From contig CALDSD010000098.1 of the NCBI GenBank assembly GCA_937911325.1, positions 1 through 64,000 on the forward strand: 64,000 nucleotides of DNA. Reading direction: 5' to 3'. The notes beneath the pieces are model-generated. The model did not search any database and had not been told where the DNA came from. It saw only the letters and a program-made list of their open reading frames with translations. Positions within the stretch are counted from its first letter, which is position 1. Every line of letters begins with the position of its first letter. The position numbers and the translations under genes were made by a program. This document shows positions 40,399 to 49,139 of this stretch, one piece after another. Source of the stretch: an uncultured Neomegalonema sp. Lineage in GTDB: Bacteria > Pseudomonadota > Alphaproteobacteria > Rhodobacterales > Rhodobacteraceae.

Positions 40399-42858
40399 AT
40401 GACGCTTCCAACCAAAGCCCGCGCCGTCATTGTCGGAGGCGGGGTCTCCGGCTGTTCTGTCGCCTACCATCTGGCGAAACTCGGTTGGACCGACATCGTG
40501 CTGCTTGAGCGCAAGCAGCTGACCTGCGGGACGACCTGGCACGCCGCGGGGCTGATCGGACAGCTGCGCGCAAGTCAGAACATGACGCGCCTCGCCAAGT
40601 ACTCGGCCGACCTCTACGTCAAGCTCGAGGAAGAAACCGGCGTCGCCACCGGCATGAAGCAAAACGGGTCGCTGACCGTGGCGCTGACCGAGGCGCGCAA
40701 GGAGGAAATCTATCGTCAGGCGGCGATGGCGCGGGCGTTTGACGTCGATGCGCGCGAGATCTCGCCCGAAGAGGCGAAAGAGTTCTATCCGCATCTCAAC
40801 ATCGAAGGCGTCGTCGGTGCGGTCCATCTGCCGCTCGACGGCCAGTCCGATCCGGCGAACATCGCGCTCGCGCTCGCCAAGGGCGCCCGTCAGCGCGGAG
40901 CTCAGATCGTCGAGGGCGTCAAGGTGACGGGGGTGCGTCAGGCGAACGGCCGCGTGACCGGCGTCGCGTGGGAGAAAGACGGAGAGCAGGGCCAGATCGA
41001 CGCAGACGTCGTCGTCAATTGCGCGGGCATGTGGGCGCGCGACTTTGGCGCGATGTCCGGGGTGAACGTCCCGCTGCACGCCTGCGAGCATTTCTACATC
41101 GTCTCCGAGCCAATCAAGGATCTGACCCAGCTCCCAGTGCTGCGCGTGCCGGACGAGTGCGCCTATTACAAGGAAGACGCGGGCAAGATGATGCTCGGCG
41201 CCTTTGAGCCAAAGTCGAAGCCCTGGCCGGCGCTCGGCGACAAGCGCGGCATCCCGGAGGACTTCTGCTTCGATCAGCTGCCCGAGGACTTTGACCACTT
41301 CGAACCGATCCTCGAGATGGCGGTGAACCGGATGCCGATGTTGGCCGAAGCCGGCATCCACACCTTCTTCAACGGCCCCGAAAGCTTCACGCCGGACGAC
41401 CGCTACTATCTCGGCGAGGCGCCGGAGCTGAAGGGCTATTACGTCGCCTGCGGGTACAACTCGATCGGGATCGTCAGCTCCGGCGGCGCCGGCATGGCGC
41501 TCGCGCAGTGGATCGAGGATGGCGAGCCGCCCTTCGATCTGTGGGAGGTCGACATTCGTCGGGCTCAACCTTTCCAGAGCAACCGAACCTATCTGCGGGA
41601 GCGTGTCTCCGAAACGCTCGGGCTGCTTTACGCGGATCACTATCCGTATCGCCAACCCGAGACGGCGCGCGGCGTGCGGCGCTCGGCCCTGCATGAACAT
41701 CTCAAGGCCCGCGGCGCGTGCTTTGGGGAAACCGCCGGGTGGGAGCGCGCGAACTGGTACGCCAAGCCGGGCCAGAACGCCGAGTACGAGTACAGCTGGG
41801 GACGGCAGAACTGGTTTGAGAACTCCGCCGAAGAGCATCGCGCGGTGCGCGAGGCGGTGGGCATGTACGACATGTCCTCCTTCGGCAAGATCCGTGCGGA
41901 AGGCCCGGATGCGGAGACGCTGCTCAACCGGATTTGCGGGGCGCAGATGGCCGTGCCGGTCGGCAAGATCGCCTACACTCAGTTCCTCAACGAAAAGGGC
42001 GGGATCGAGTCGGACGTGACCGTGACGCGCCTGGCGGAAGACGTCTATGTGATCGTCACGCCTGCGGCGACGGTGGTGCGCGACATGGCGTGGCTCAAGC
42101 GCCAGGTCGGGGACGCCCGCGTCGTCTTCACGGACGTCACGTCCGGCGAGGGCGTGCTTGCGGTGATGGGACCGAACAGCAGGGCGCTGTTGTCGACCGT
42201 CAGCCCGAACGACTTCTCAAATGACGCTCACCCCTTCGGCTGGGCGCGTCCGATCGAGATCGGCATGGGCCTCGCCCGGGCGCATCGGGTCACTTACGTG
42301 GGCGAGCTCGGTTGGGAGATTTACGCGCCAACCGATCAGATCGCTCACGTGTTTGAGACGCTGGAGCAGGCGGGCGCCGACCATGGTCTGAAGCTCTGCG
42401 GCATGCATATGATGGACAGCTGCCGGATCGAGAAAGCCTTCCGGCATTTCGGCCATGACATCACCGACGAGGACCATGTGCTCGAAGCCGGGCTTGGATT
42501 CGCAGTGAAAACGGACAAGCCCGACTTCATCGGCCGTGACGCCGTCCTGAGAAAGAAAGAGGCTGGGGTGTCGCGGCGGATGCTGCAATTCCGGCTGACC
42601 GAACCCGAGCCGCTGCTCTATCACAACGAGCCGGTGCTCCGGGACGGCGAGATTGTCGGATATCTCTCCTCCGGCAACTATGGGCATACCTTGGGGGCGG
42701 CGATCGGGATGGGCTATGTGCCGTGCGCTCAGCCGGGCGAAAGCGCGGAGAGCTTGCTTGGATCGACTTACGAGATCGACATCGCCGGAACGAGGGTCCG
42801 CGCCGAGGCGTCGCTCAAACCGATGTATGACCCGAAGTCGGAACGCGTGAAGGCGTAA
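40399..42858 (+). CDS. FAD-dependent oxidoreductase/GcvT fusion (dimethylglycine dehydrogenase-like), copy 2
   Basis: An 819-residue paralogue of the product of 36305-38758, with the same order: FAD domain (AVIVGGGVSGCSVAYHLAKL at about 9-28, TTWHAAG with the candidate covalent-FAD histidine), middle region, and C-terminal GcvT domain (GWEIYAPTDQIAHVFE, KLCGMHMMDSCRIEKAFRHF). The HFGHDITDEDHVLEAGLGF stretch is characteristic of dimethylglycine dehydrogenases. Presumably the two copies demethylate different substrates or successive methyl groups. It has GAGG before the ATG and is 73 bp after the exporter gene. A 306-bp leader separates it from the MttB gene. Confidence 0.85.
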   Translation: MTLPTKARAVIVGGGVSGCSVAYHLAKLGWTDIVLLERKQLTCGTTWHAAGLIGQLRASQNMTRLAKYSADLYVKLEEETGVATGMKQNGSLTVALTEARKEEIYRQAAMARAFDVDAREISPEEAKEFYPHLNIEGVVGAVHLPLDGQSDPANIALALAKGARQRGAQIVEGVKVTGVRQANGRVTGVAWEKDGEQGQIDADVVVNCAGMWARDFGAMSGVNVPLHACEHFYIVSEPIKDLTQLPVLRVPDECAYYKEDAGKMMLGAFEPKSKPWPALGDKRGIPEDFCFDQLPEDFDHFEPILEMAVNRMPMLAEAGIHTFFNGPESFTPDDRYYLGEAPELKGYYVACGYNSIGIVSSGGAGMALAQWIEDGEPPFDLWEVDIRRAQPFQSNRTYLRERVSETLGLLYADHYPYRQPETARGVRRSALHEHLKARGACFGETAGWERANWYAKPGQNAEYEYSWGRQNWFENSAEEHRAVREAVGMYDMSSFGKIRAEGPDAETLLNRICGAQMAVPVGKIAYTQFLNEKGGIESDVTVTRLAEDVYVIVTPAATVVRDMAWLKRQVGDARVVFTDVTSGEGVLAVMGPNSRALLSTVSPNDFSNDAHPFGWARPIEIGMGLARAHRVTYVGELGWEIYAPTDQIAHVFETLEQAGADHGLKLCGMHMMDSCRIEKAFRHFGHDITDEDHVLEAGLGFAVKTDKPDFIGRDAVLRKKEAGVSRRMLQFRLTEPEPLLYHNEPVLRDGEIVGYLSSGNYGHTLGAAIGMGYVPCAQPGESAESLLGSTYEIDIAGTRVRAEASLKPMYDPKSERVKA

Positions 42859-43164
42859 AACCGTCCGTTTGCGTTCGGTGCGCGTGGCTGCGCGCCGCGC
42901 CTTCGTCCGCGCCGCCGGGACGTCAAGAAGGGCTTCGGCGCGCCAACTGTCTGAAAAACGACGCTTATGCCGCAAACGGACCATTCTGCCCGCCCGAATT
43001 GCGTTTCGGTATGGGAGTGAATGACGACGAGCCGCCAATGTTCGACGACGATCCTCTGATTGAACTGGTCTCGCGCGCCATCGGCGCGGGGCGCGGTCGT
43101 GCGGCCCGAGGCTCTCCCTCCCTGGCTTCGATATGGTCGAATGCAGCCTCGGGAGGAGTGAAAG
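42859..43164. promoter_or_regulatory. 306-bp leader region before the MttB-family gene
   Basis: No gene is supported. GTCCGTTTGCG (42863-42873) is exactly complementary to CGCAAACGGAC (42971-42981), and CCCGAGGCT (43105-43113) to AGCCTCGGG (43145-43153). The second right arm runs into GGGAGGAG, the ribosome-binding site of the gene at 43165. The region may thus carry an RNA element as well as a promoter. Confidence 0.45.
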
Positions 43165-44736
43165 ATGTCGGAAACCCAAGAAGTTAAGAAAAGCCGTCGC
43201 GCGGGCGGTCGGGAAGCGCGCAAAGCATTGAGAGCGGCGCCGTTGGCGGAGGATGTGCGGCCGGTCCGGCCCGGTCTTTCGGGCGGACAGTACAAACCCC
43301 TGACGGACGCGGACATTCGCGAGATCCACGGCGCGGCGCTTCAAGCGCTTGAAGAGATCGGCCTCGCCGACGCGCCCGATAGCGGCGTCGATGCGATGGT
43401 CGCGGCTGGCGCGACCTACGCGGACGACAAGCGCGTGCGCTTCCCGGCGAGGCTTGTCGAGGAGATGATCGCTGTTGCGCCGAAAGAGCTGACGCTCTGC
43501 GGCCGAGATCCGGCCTATGACATGACAATCGCCGGCGACCGGGTGCATTACGGCACCGCCGGGGCCGCGGTTCATATCGTTGATGTCGAAGCGCGGGAGT
43601 ATCGGGAGTCCACGGTTCAGGATCTTTACGACGCGGCCCGCATCGTCGAGCAGATGGACAACATTCATTTTTTCCAGCGACCGATGGTCTGCCGCGATAT
43701 CGAGAACAACGCCGAGATGGATCTCAACACGGTCTATGCGGCCGTGGCGGGCACGAAGAAGTATGTCGCGACGAGCTTCATGGAGCCGGAGCACGTGGCC
43801 CCGTCGCTGGAAATGCTGCATATGATCGCCGGCTCGGAAGAGGCTTTCCGTGCAAGGCCCTTTGTCGGCTTGTCCTGCACCTTCGTCGTGCCGCCGATGA
43901 AGTATGCGACTGAAAGCTGCCTCGTCATGGAGGAGTGCATCCGCGGCGGGATGCCGATCCTCCTTCTCTCCGCCGGCCAGGCGGGCGCCACGTCGCCGGC
44001 GGCGATCGCTGGATCGGTGGTGCAGGCGGTCGCGGAATGCCTGTCGGGCCTCGTCTACGTGAACAGCGTGAAGAAGGGGCACCCGGCGATCTTCGGCCCG
44101 TGGCCGTTTGTTTCGGACCTACGCTCAGGCGCCATGTCGGGCGGCTCCGGCGAGCAAGCGATCCTGTCGGCCGCGGTGGGGCAGATGGGCAAGTTCTACG
44201 GTCTGCCGACCGGCTCCGCCGCTGGAATGGCGGATGCGAAGATGCCGGACGCGCAATCGGGCTACGAGAAGGGGATCACGAACGTGATGGCCGGCCTCGC
44301 GGGGATCAACCTCGTCTACGAGAGCGTCGGCATGCATGCCTCGTTGCTGGGCTTTTGCATGGAGAGCTTGATCATCGACAATGACATGCTCGGCCAGTGT
44401 CTGCGGTGCGTGCGCGGGGTTGAAGTCAACGAAAGCACGTTGTCGCTTGAGACGATGCGGCAGGTCTGCCTCGAAGGACCGGGGCATTACCTGGGATCGC
44501 AACAAACGCTCGGGTTGATGCAGTCCGAGTACATCTACCCCAAGATCGGCGACCGCACCTCGCCGAAAGAGTGGGCGGAAGTCGGCAAGCCGATCCTCGT
44601 CGAAACCGCGACCAAGGAGAAAGAGCGCATCCTCTCCTCGTTCTTCCCCGAGAACATCTCGAAGGACGTCGACGCGCGGATCCGAGAGCGGTTCAAGATC
44701 CATCTGCCGGCGGCGCGCATGCGACCGAGCGCATAA
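43165..44736 (+). CDS. Trimethylamine methyltransferase (MttB)-family protein, non-pyrrolysine
   Basis: A 523-residue MttB superfamily protein (YKPLTDADIREIHGAALQAL at the N-terminal domain, TAGAAVHIVDVEAREYREST, and GLPTGSAAGMADAKMPDAQS in the barrel). The frame has no internal amber codon, so it is not a pyrrolysine-dependent trimethylamine methyltransferase; non-Pyl members such as MtgB demethylate glycine betaine or related quaternary amines and pass the methyl to a corrinoid protein. No corrinoid protein gene lies within the window near it. The N-terminal 35 residues are basic and unlike the family core. A strong GGGAGGAG site precedes the ATG. Confidence 0.85.
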   Translation: MSETQEVKKSRRAGGREARKALRAAPLAEDVRPVRPGLSGGQYKPLTDADIREIHGAALQALEEIGLADAPDSGVDAMVAAGATYADDKRVRFPARLVEEMIAVAPKELTLCGRDPAYDMTIAGDRVHYGTAGAAVHIVDVEAREYRESTVQDLYDAARIVEQMDNIHFFQRPMVCRDIENNAEMDLNTVYAAVAGTKKYVATSFMEPEHVAPSLEMLHMIAGSEEAFRARPFVGLSCTFVVPPMKYATESCLVMEECIRGGMPILLLSAGQAGATSPAAIAGSVVQAVAECLSGLVYVNSVKKGHPAIFGPWPFVSDLRSGAMSGGSGEQAILSAAVGQMGKFYGLPTGSAAGMADAKMPDAQSGYEKGITNVMAGLAGINLVYESVGMHASLLGFCMESLIIDNDMLGQCLRCVRGVEVNESTLSLETMRQVCLEGPGHYLGSQQTLGLMQSEYIYPKIGDRTSPKEWAEVGKPILVETATKEKERILSSFFPENISKDVDARIRERFKIHLPAARMRPSA

Positions 44737-44742
44737 CGCACG

Positions 44743-45078
44743 CTAATCGAACAGGTCTTCGAGCTCGTCGAAGACGTCGTCGAGAAACCGGCTCATCCCG
44801 CGTTTCCAATGCCTCAGGCTGCGGGACAGCGGGATCGCCGGATCGTCGCGATGCGACCGCCGTTTCCGCTTTTGCGGTCGCGGGGCCCGTTTCGGGCGGG
44901 GCGGTGTTGGATCAAGCCTGAGCGCCTTGAGCGTCGAGAGAGGGGCGCCGCAGTTACGGCAGGCCAGCTCATGCTGGGTCACCCCGGCCAAGTGCAGCGT
45001 CGCGCGCGTCCCGCAATAGCAGCAGGTCGCGATCTTTGTGATCGGTGGCGATCGCCGGGAACTGCGTTTGCGGGACAT
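44743..45078 (-). CDS. Small zinc-ribbon protein with acidic C-terminus
   Basis: A 111-residue protein with a treble-clef or zinc-ribbon-like pattern: CCYCG at residues 19-23 and CRNCG at 40-44. It is followed by a very basic Pro/Arg/Lys segment (about residues 55-82) and an acidic tail (DDVFDELEDLFD). A nucleic-acid-binding or assembly role is possible. It converges on the MttB gene with a six-base gap and has GGAG before the ATG. I do not recognise a named family. Confidence 0.65.
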   Translation of the reverse strand: MSRKRSSRRSPPITKIATCCYCGTRATLHLAGVTQHELACRNCGAPLSTLKALRLDPTPPRPKRAPRPQKRKRRSHRDDPAIPLSRSLRHWKRGMSRFLDDVFDELEDLFD

Positions 45079-45136
45079 CGGGCGCTCCGTTGAAAGCGCG
45101 CCCGGTATCGCCGCGACCGTCGGCGCAGGTCAACCG

Positions 45137-46129
45137 CTACTCGAACTCCATGGTCTCGAAAACGCGCCCGGCGTTGCGCGCGGCCAGCTCCCAATACGTG
45201 TGCCAGTGCTTGTATTGGCTCTGGTCGATCTCATAGGCGTCTTGCAGCGTGCCGTCCGCATCGAGGATCTTCTGCACCTCGGCGCGCAAGAACTCGACAT
45301 AGACGCGCGTGCCGGCGTCGACCGTCGCAAAGTCGGTGGGACCGCCATGTCCGGGGATGATGATCCGGTCTTCGGCTTCCTCGCGGAACAGCTCCCAGCT
45401 CTCCAGCCAGCCGGCGGTGTCCGTATCCTCGAAGATCGGCGGCATGCGCACATGGAACGCCATGTCGCCGGCGATGATCACGTTGCGCTCTGGCACGATG
45501 ACCGACATGTCGCCGGGCGAGTGCGCCGGACCGAACATCACGAGTTGCGCCGTCACGCCGCCAAGATCCAGGACAAGCTCCTCGTCAAAGGTCTGATCGG
45601 GCTCGGCGACCTCGGTTCCGTCGCCGACCTCCTTGTTGACGGTCTTCATCCGGTCGAGGATCTCGTAAGCGTCTTCGGCGAACACGTCGGCGCCGTCGGT
45701 TTGAGCGATCACCGGCACGCCCTGCGATTTCCAGTAGCTCATTCCGAGCATCGCGTGGCCCTGGCCGTTCTCTGCCGCCGCATACAGCACCGGCTTGTCC
45801 GTGACCGCCCGGATCTCATCGTGGAGCGCTTCGGCAAGCGCGGCGTTCGAGCCGCCATTGACCACCAGCACGCCGTTGTCGCCGATGACGAAGGACAGGT
45901 TGTTGTTGTGTCCGCCGTTCTCGTAAGTCGCCGGCTGTGTGGCTCCGATCGCAGACCAGACGCCGGGCGCGACTTCGATCGGCTTTGAATAGAGCGCGGA
46001 GCCCGGATACATGTCCAACGGCCCGTAAAGCCCCTCTGCGACTGGGTTTTCAGGCCGCCCGTCCTGCGCGAGCGCTCCCCCAAAACACGACGCGATCGCG
46101 GCGCAGGCCGCCAAGATGCTGCGGGCCAT
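45137..46129 (-). CDS. Exported metallo-beta-lactamase-fold protein with degenerate metal motif
   Basis: A 330-residue periplasmic protein (signal peptide residues 1-22, cleaved after GALA) with the metallo-beta-lactamase fold of the quinoprotein-relay/SoxH type. Where the family has HHHPDH the sequence reads ENGQGH (VLYAAAENGQGHAMLG), and the preceding VVD is VVN; later motifs GPAHSPGDM, IIAGDMAFH and IIPGHGG keep their histidines and aspartate. The first metal site is therefore largely lost. I start at ATG 46129 after GGGAGGAC. The promoter with an embedded dyad lies about 60 bp upstream. The role is unknown; a mono-metal or binding function is possible. Confidence 0.78.
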   Translation of the reverse strand: MARSILAACAAIASCFGGALAQDGRPENPVAEGLYGPLDMYPGSALYSKPIEVAPGVWSAIGATQPATYENGGHNNNLSFVIGDNGVLVVNGGSNAALAEALHDEIRAVTDKPVLYAAAENGQGHAMLGMSYWKSQGVPVIAQTDGADVFAEDAYEILDRMKTVNKEVGDGTEVAEPDQTFDEELVLDLGGVTAQLVMFGPAHSPGDMSVIVPERNVIIAGDMAFHVRMPPIFEDTDTAGWLESWELFREEAEDRIIIPGHGGPTDFATVDAGTRVYVEFLRAEVQKILDADGTLQDAYEIDQSQYKHWHTYWELAARNAGRVFETMEFE

Positions 46130-46180
46130 TCGGTGTCCTCCCTTTGCGCGCCGCTTCGTTGAGTGACGCATTCATGTTTT

Positions 46181-46209
46181 TGAATAAGTAATTTGACGAG
46201 ACGCGTCAA
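46181..46209 (-). promoter_or_regulatory. Sigma-70-like promoter with overlapping operator dyad
   Basis: Reading left on the minus strand, TTGACG (46209-46204) and TATTCA (46186-46181) are separated by 17 bp, about 50 bp before the start of the metallo-beta-lactamase-fold gene. The same DNA carries the dyad TTGACG-N5-CGTCAA (46193-46209), which overlaps the -35 box and spacer, a typical repressor position. Confidence 0.55.
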
Positions 46210-46419
46210 TCGCGCGTGCGCCGGCTTTACGACGATGAAGCGGCGGGGCCGTCTCGCGCGAAAACCCGCCACGTGGCCGAGGCGTGGACGAGGCGGAGCC
46301 CTTCGGCGCTGATGGCGCGCCTGTTCTCTGACGGGCGATAACCTCTCAGATAGGCGCGGCGCAGCAAGTCTGGTCAGGGCGGCGCGGCACCCTTAGCTGC
46401 GTTGAGAGAGGAAATGCAG

Positions 46420-47448
46420 ATGACCAAGAACGCATCGCAGACAAGACCTTCCACCCGGACGCATGTCTACATCGTCGACGGAACGCTCAGCTCGCTGACC
46501 GAGGGGCGAGAAACCAACGCAGGACGCCTCTACAGGTTGCTGTCGGAGCTCGGACCGAGCGTCGCTCAAACGCTCGCTTACGACCCTGGCGTACAGGGCC
46601 GGGGTTGGCGGCGGTATCTCTGCGCCGCCAGCGGCATGGGGATCAACGAGTCGATCCTTCAGGGCTATCGGATCATCGCGAGCCGCTATCGACCAGGCGA
46701 CCGGATCTTGCTGTTTGGCTACAGTCGCGGCGCCTACGCGGTCCGAAGCCTTGCGGGCCTGATCGACCGCATTGGTCTGCTTGCGCCCGAGAAGGCGACG
46801 GAGCGTCGCGTGCTGCGCGCGTTTCGATACTACGAGCTGGACGAGGTGACGCCCGGCGCGCGTGAGTTTCGCCGGCGCCATTGTCATGTGGATGTGGACA
46901 TCGAGATGATCGGCGCCTGGGACACGGTGAAGGCGCTCGGCTTGCCCTGGCCTGTGCTGTCCTGGATCGCCCCGCCGTTCGCCACCGAGTTTCACGACCA
47001 CGGTCTCGGGCCGCATATCAAGGCAGGATATCACGCACTGGCTCTCGATGAGGACCGACAAAGCTTCGACCCGATCCTTTGGGAGCGCGTCGAAGGCTGG
47101 CGCGGCCGGCTTGAACAGGTTTGGTTTCCCGGCGGGCACGGGGATGTCGGCGGCGAGCTCGGCGGATATGAGGCTGCGCGACCTCTGGCCAACCTGTCGC
47201 TGGTCTGGATGCTTGAAAAAGCGCTGAGCCACGGTCTGACCCTGCCGGAGAACTGGCGGAGCCGGCTAAAACTGAACCCGTGCGCGCCTATGATCGGAGC
47301 CCGACGCGGTCTTGGGCGCGCGTTTGTGCTTCGGGCGCCTCGCGTCGCGGCCTCCGCAGACGGGCATCAGCTTCACTCAAGCGTGCGGCAGCGGGAAGGG
47401 TTGTGCCCGTTTCCGCAAGCCTACACGCCGCGCGCCGCCCTCGCTTGA
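46420..47448 (+). CDS. DUF2235-family alpha/beta hydrolase (T6SS phospholipase-like)
   Basis: A 342-residue protein of the DUF2235 family, to which the Tle1-type phospholipase effectors of type VI secretion also belong. The nucleophile elbow is GYSRGA (the serine lies near residue 107), IGAWDTVKALG and WFPGGHGDVGGE hold the candidate aspartate and histidine of the triad, and the N-terminal HVYIVDGTLSS matches the family start. It has no signal peptide. No VgrG, PAAR or immunity-like gene is next to it, so an effector role is unsupported. The ATG at 46420 follows AGAGGAA; a TTG at 46402 and ATG at 46414 are alternatives. Confidence 0.78.
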   Translation: MTKNASQTRPSTRTHVYIVDGTLSSLTEGRETNAGRLYRLLSELGPSVAQTLAYDPGVQGRGWRRYLCAASGMGINESILQGYRIIASRYRPGDRILLFGYSRGAYAVRSLAGLIDRIGLLAPEKATERRVLRAFRYYELDEVTPGAREFRRRHCHVDVDIEMIGAWDTVKALGLPWPVLSWIAPPFATEFHDHGLGPHIKAGYHALALDEDRQSFDPILWERVEGWRGRLEQVWFPGGHGDVGGELGGYEAARPLANLSLVWMLEKALSHGLTLPENWRSRLKLNPCAPMIGARRGLGRAFVLRAPRVAASADGHQLHSSVRQREGLCPFPQAYTPRAALA

Positions 47449-47451
47449 GGC

Positions 47452-47504
47452 CGGTGGTTTGGCGCGTCGCCATCGTCGCGTTGTCGGGGCAAGCCAAACC
47501 GCCG
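47452..47504. terminator. Long-loop hairpin between convergent DUF2235 and gatB genes
   Basis: CGGTGGTTTGGC (47452-47463) pairs with GCCAAACCGCCG (47493-47504) with a single G-U/mismatch position around a 29-base GC-rich loop. It fills nearly the whole 61-bp gap between converging genes and may end both transcripts. There is no T tract, so it would not be a classical intrinsic terminator. Confidence 0.4.
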
Positions 47505-47509
47505 AGGGG

Positions 47510-49024
47510 CTATGAGACGCCCAGCTTCTCGCGCACCAGCTTGTTGACGGCTTGCGGATTGGCTTTGCCGCCGGTTTTCTTCATCACCTGACCGACGAAC
47601 CACCCAGCGAGATTGGGCTTCTCCTTGGCCTGTTCCGCTTTGTCCGGGTTCTCGGCGATCACCTCGTCGACCGCGGCTTCGATCGCGCCGGTGTCGGTCA
47701 CCTGCTTCATGCCGCGTTTCTCGACGATCTCCGCCGGGTCGCCGCCTTCGGTCCACAGGATCTCAAAGAGGTCCTTTGCGATTTTTCCCGAGATGTCGCC
47801 TTTGCCGATCAGGTCGATCATGCCGCCCAGTTGAGCGGCTGAGACCGGACTGTCGACGATGCCTTTCTCTTCCTTGTTCAGGCGCCCGAACAGTTCGTTG
47901 ATCACCCAGTTCGCCGCCTGTTTGCCGTCGCGGCCCTTGGCGACTTCTTCGAAGAATGCGGCGTTCTCGGGCTCAGCGGTCAGCACCGAGGCGTCGTACT
48001 CCGTCACGCCGAAATCGCCGACCAATCGCGCTTTCTTGGCGTCGGGCAGCTCCGGCAACGAGGCGGCGATCTCATCGACCCAGGCTTGATCGATCTCCAA
48101 CGGCAGCAGGTCCGGATCCGGGAAGTAGCGATAGTCATGCGCTTCTTCCTTCGAGCGCATGGTCCGGGTCTCACCCTTCTTGGTGTCGAACAAACGCGTT
48201 TCCTGGTCGACCTGGCCGCCGTCCTCCAAGATCGCGATCTGGCGCCGCGCCTCGAACTCGATCGCTTGCTGAATGAAGCGCATCGAGTTCATGTTCTTGA
48301 TCTCGCAGCGCGTGCCCAGATGCGCGAAGTCCTCGGTTTCGCGGTACTTCTCGTAGTCGCCGGGCTTGCAGACCGAGACGTTCACGTCCGCCCGCATCGA
48401 GCCTTCCTGCATGTTCCCGTCGCAGGTTCCCAAGTAGCGGACGATGGTCCGCAGCTTGCGCAGGTACTCGGCGGCTTCCTCGGCCGAGCGGATGTCCGGG
48501 CGGGAGACGATCTCCATCAACGCCACACCTGTGCGGTTCAGATCGACGAACGACTTCTCCGGATCCATGTCGTGGATCGATTTGCCCGCGTCCTGCTCAA
48601 GATGGATCCGCTCGATCCGGACCTTGCGGGCGACGCCCGGCTCCAGATCGACCAGCACCTCGCCCTCGCCGACGATCGGGTGCTTGAACTGACTGATCTG
48701 ATATCCTTGCGGCAGATCCGGGTAGAAATAGTTCTTCCGGTCGAAGATCGACCGCAGGTTGATCTCGGCTTTGATGCCGAGCCCTGTTCGCACCGCCTGC
48801 GCGACGCAGAACTCATTGATCACCGGCAACATTCCAGGCATCGCCGCATCGACCAGCGCGACGTTGGAGTTCGGTTCCGCCCCAAACTGAGTGGAGGCTC
48901 CGGAAAACAGTTTCGCATTGGAGAGCACCTGGGCGTGCACCTCCATTCCGATCACGATCTCCCAGTCGCCTTTCACGCCGGCGATGGTCTTGGCCTTGGG
49001 TTCAGTATAGGCGAGCTCAGTCAT
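47510..49024 (-). CDS. gatB: Aspartyl/glutamyl-tRNA(Asn/Gln) amidotransferase subunit B
   Basis: A 504-residue GatB, the tRNA-binding and glutamyl-phosphate-forming subunit of GatCAB, which converts Glu-tRNA(Gln) or Asp-tRNA(Asn) to the amide. Signature segments: [20 protein letters not shown] at 25-44, [20 protein letters not shown] around 93-112, and [17 protein letters not shown] around 165. The C-terminal YqeY-like domain ends with a short basic tail. It is complete and intact. Unusually it is not next to gatC and gatA, which lie 2.7 kb away on the opposite strand. AGGAAC precedes the ATG. Confidence 0.97.
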   Translation of the reverse strand: MTELAYTEPKAKTIAGVKGDWEIVIGMEVHAQVLSNAKLFSGASTQFGAEPNSNVALVDAAMPGMLPVINEFCVAQAVRTGLGIKAEINLRSIFDRKNYFYPDLPQGYQISQFKHPIVGEGEVLVDLEPGVARKVRIERIHLEQDAGKSIHDMDPEKSFVDLNRTGVALMEIVSRPDIRSAEEAAEYLRKLRTIVRYLGTCDGNMQEGSMRADVNVSVCKPGDYEKYRETEDFAHLGTRCEIKNMNSMRFIQQAIEFEARRQIAILEDGGQVDQETRLFDTKKGETRTMRSKEEAHDYRYFPDPDLLPLEIDQAWVDEIAASLPELPDAKKARLVGDFGVTEYDASVLTAEPENAAFFEEVAKGRDGKQAANWVINELFGRLNKEEKGIVDSPVSAAQLGGMIDLIGKGDISGKIAKDLFEILWTEGGDPAEIVEKRGMKQVTDTGAIEAAVDEVIAENPDKAEQAKEKPNLAGWFVGQVMKKTGGKANPQAVNKLVREKLGVS

Positions 49025-49139
49025 GTCAGTTCCTACGTGGCCGTGTCAGCGCTTGCGCGGCAAGGTCGCGCCGGCGCGCGGTCCGCTGTTCAATCAGGAC
49101 TGATAGGAGCCCGAAACGGCGCTCGCAAGCACCGTCTTG

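Noticed and set aside
42217-44082. 621-codon minus-strand frame spanning the second demethylase and MttB genes
   Set aside because: Crosses two real genes and an intergenic leader; the translation has no known domain and no start signal.
43165-44736. Pyrrolysine-containing trimethylamine methyltransferase
   Set aside because: The frame runs to its natural C-terminus without any in-frame amber codon, so pyrrolysine decoding is not needed.
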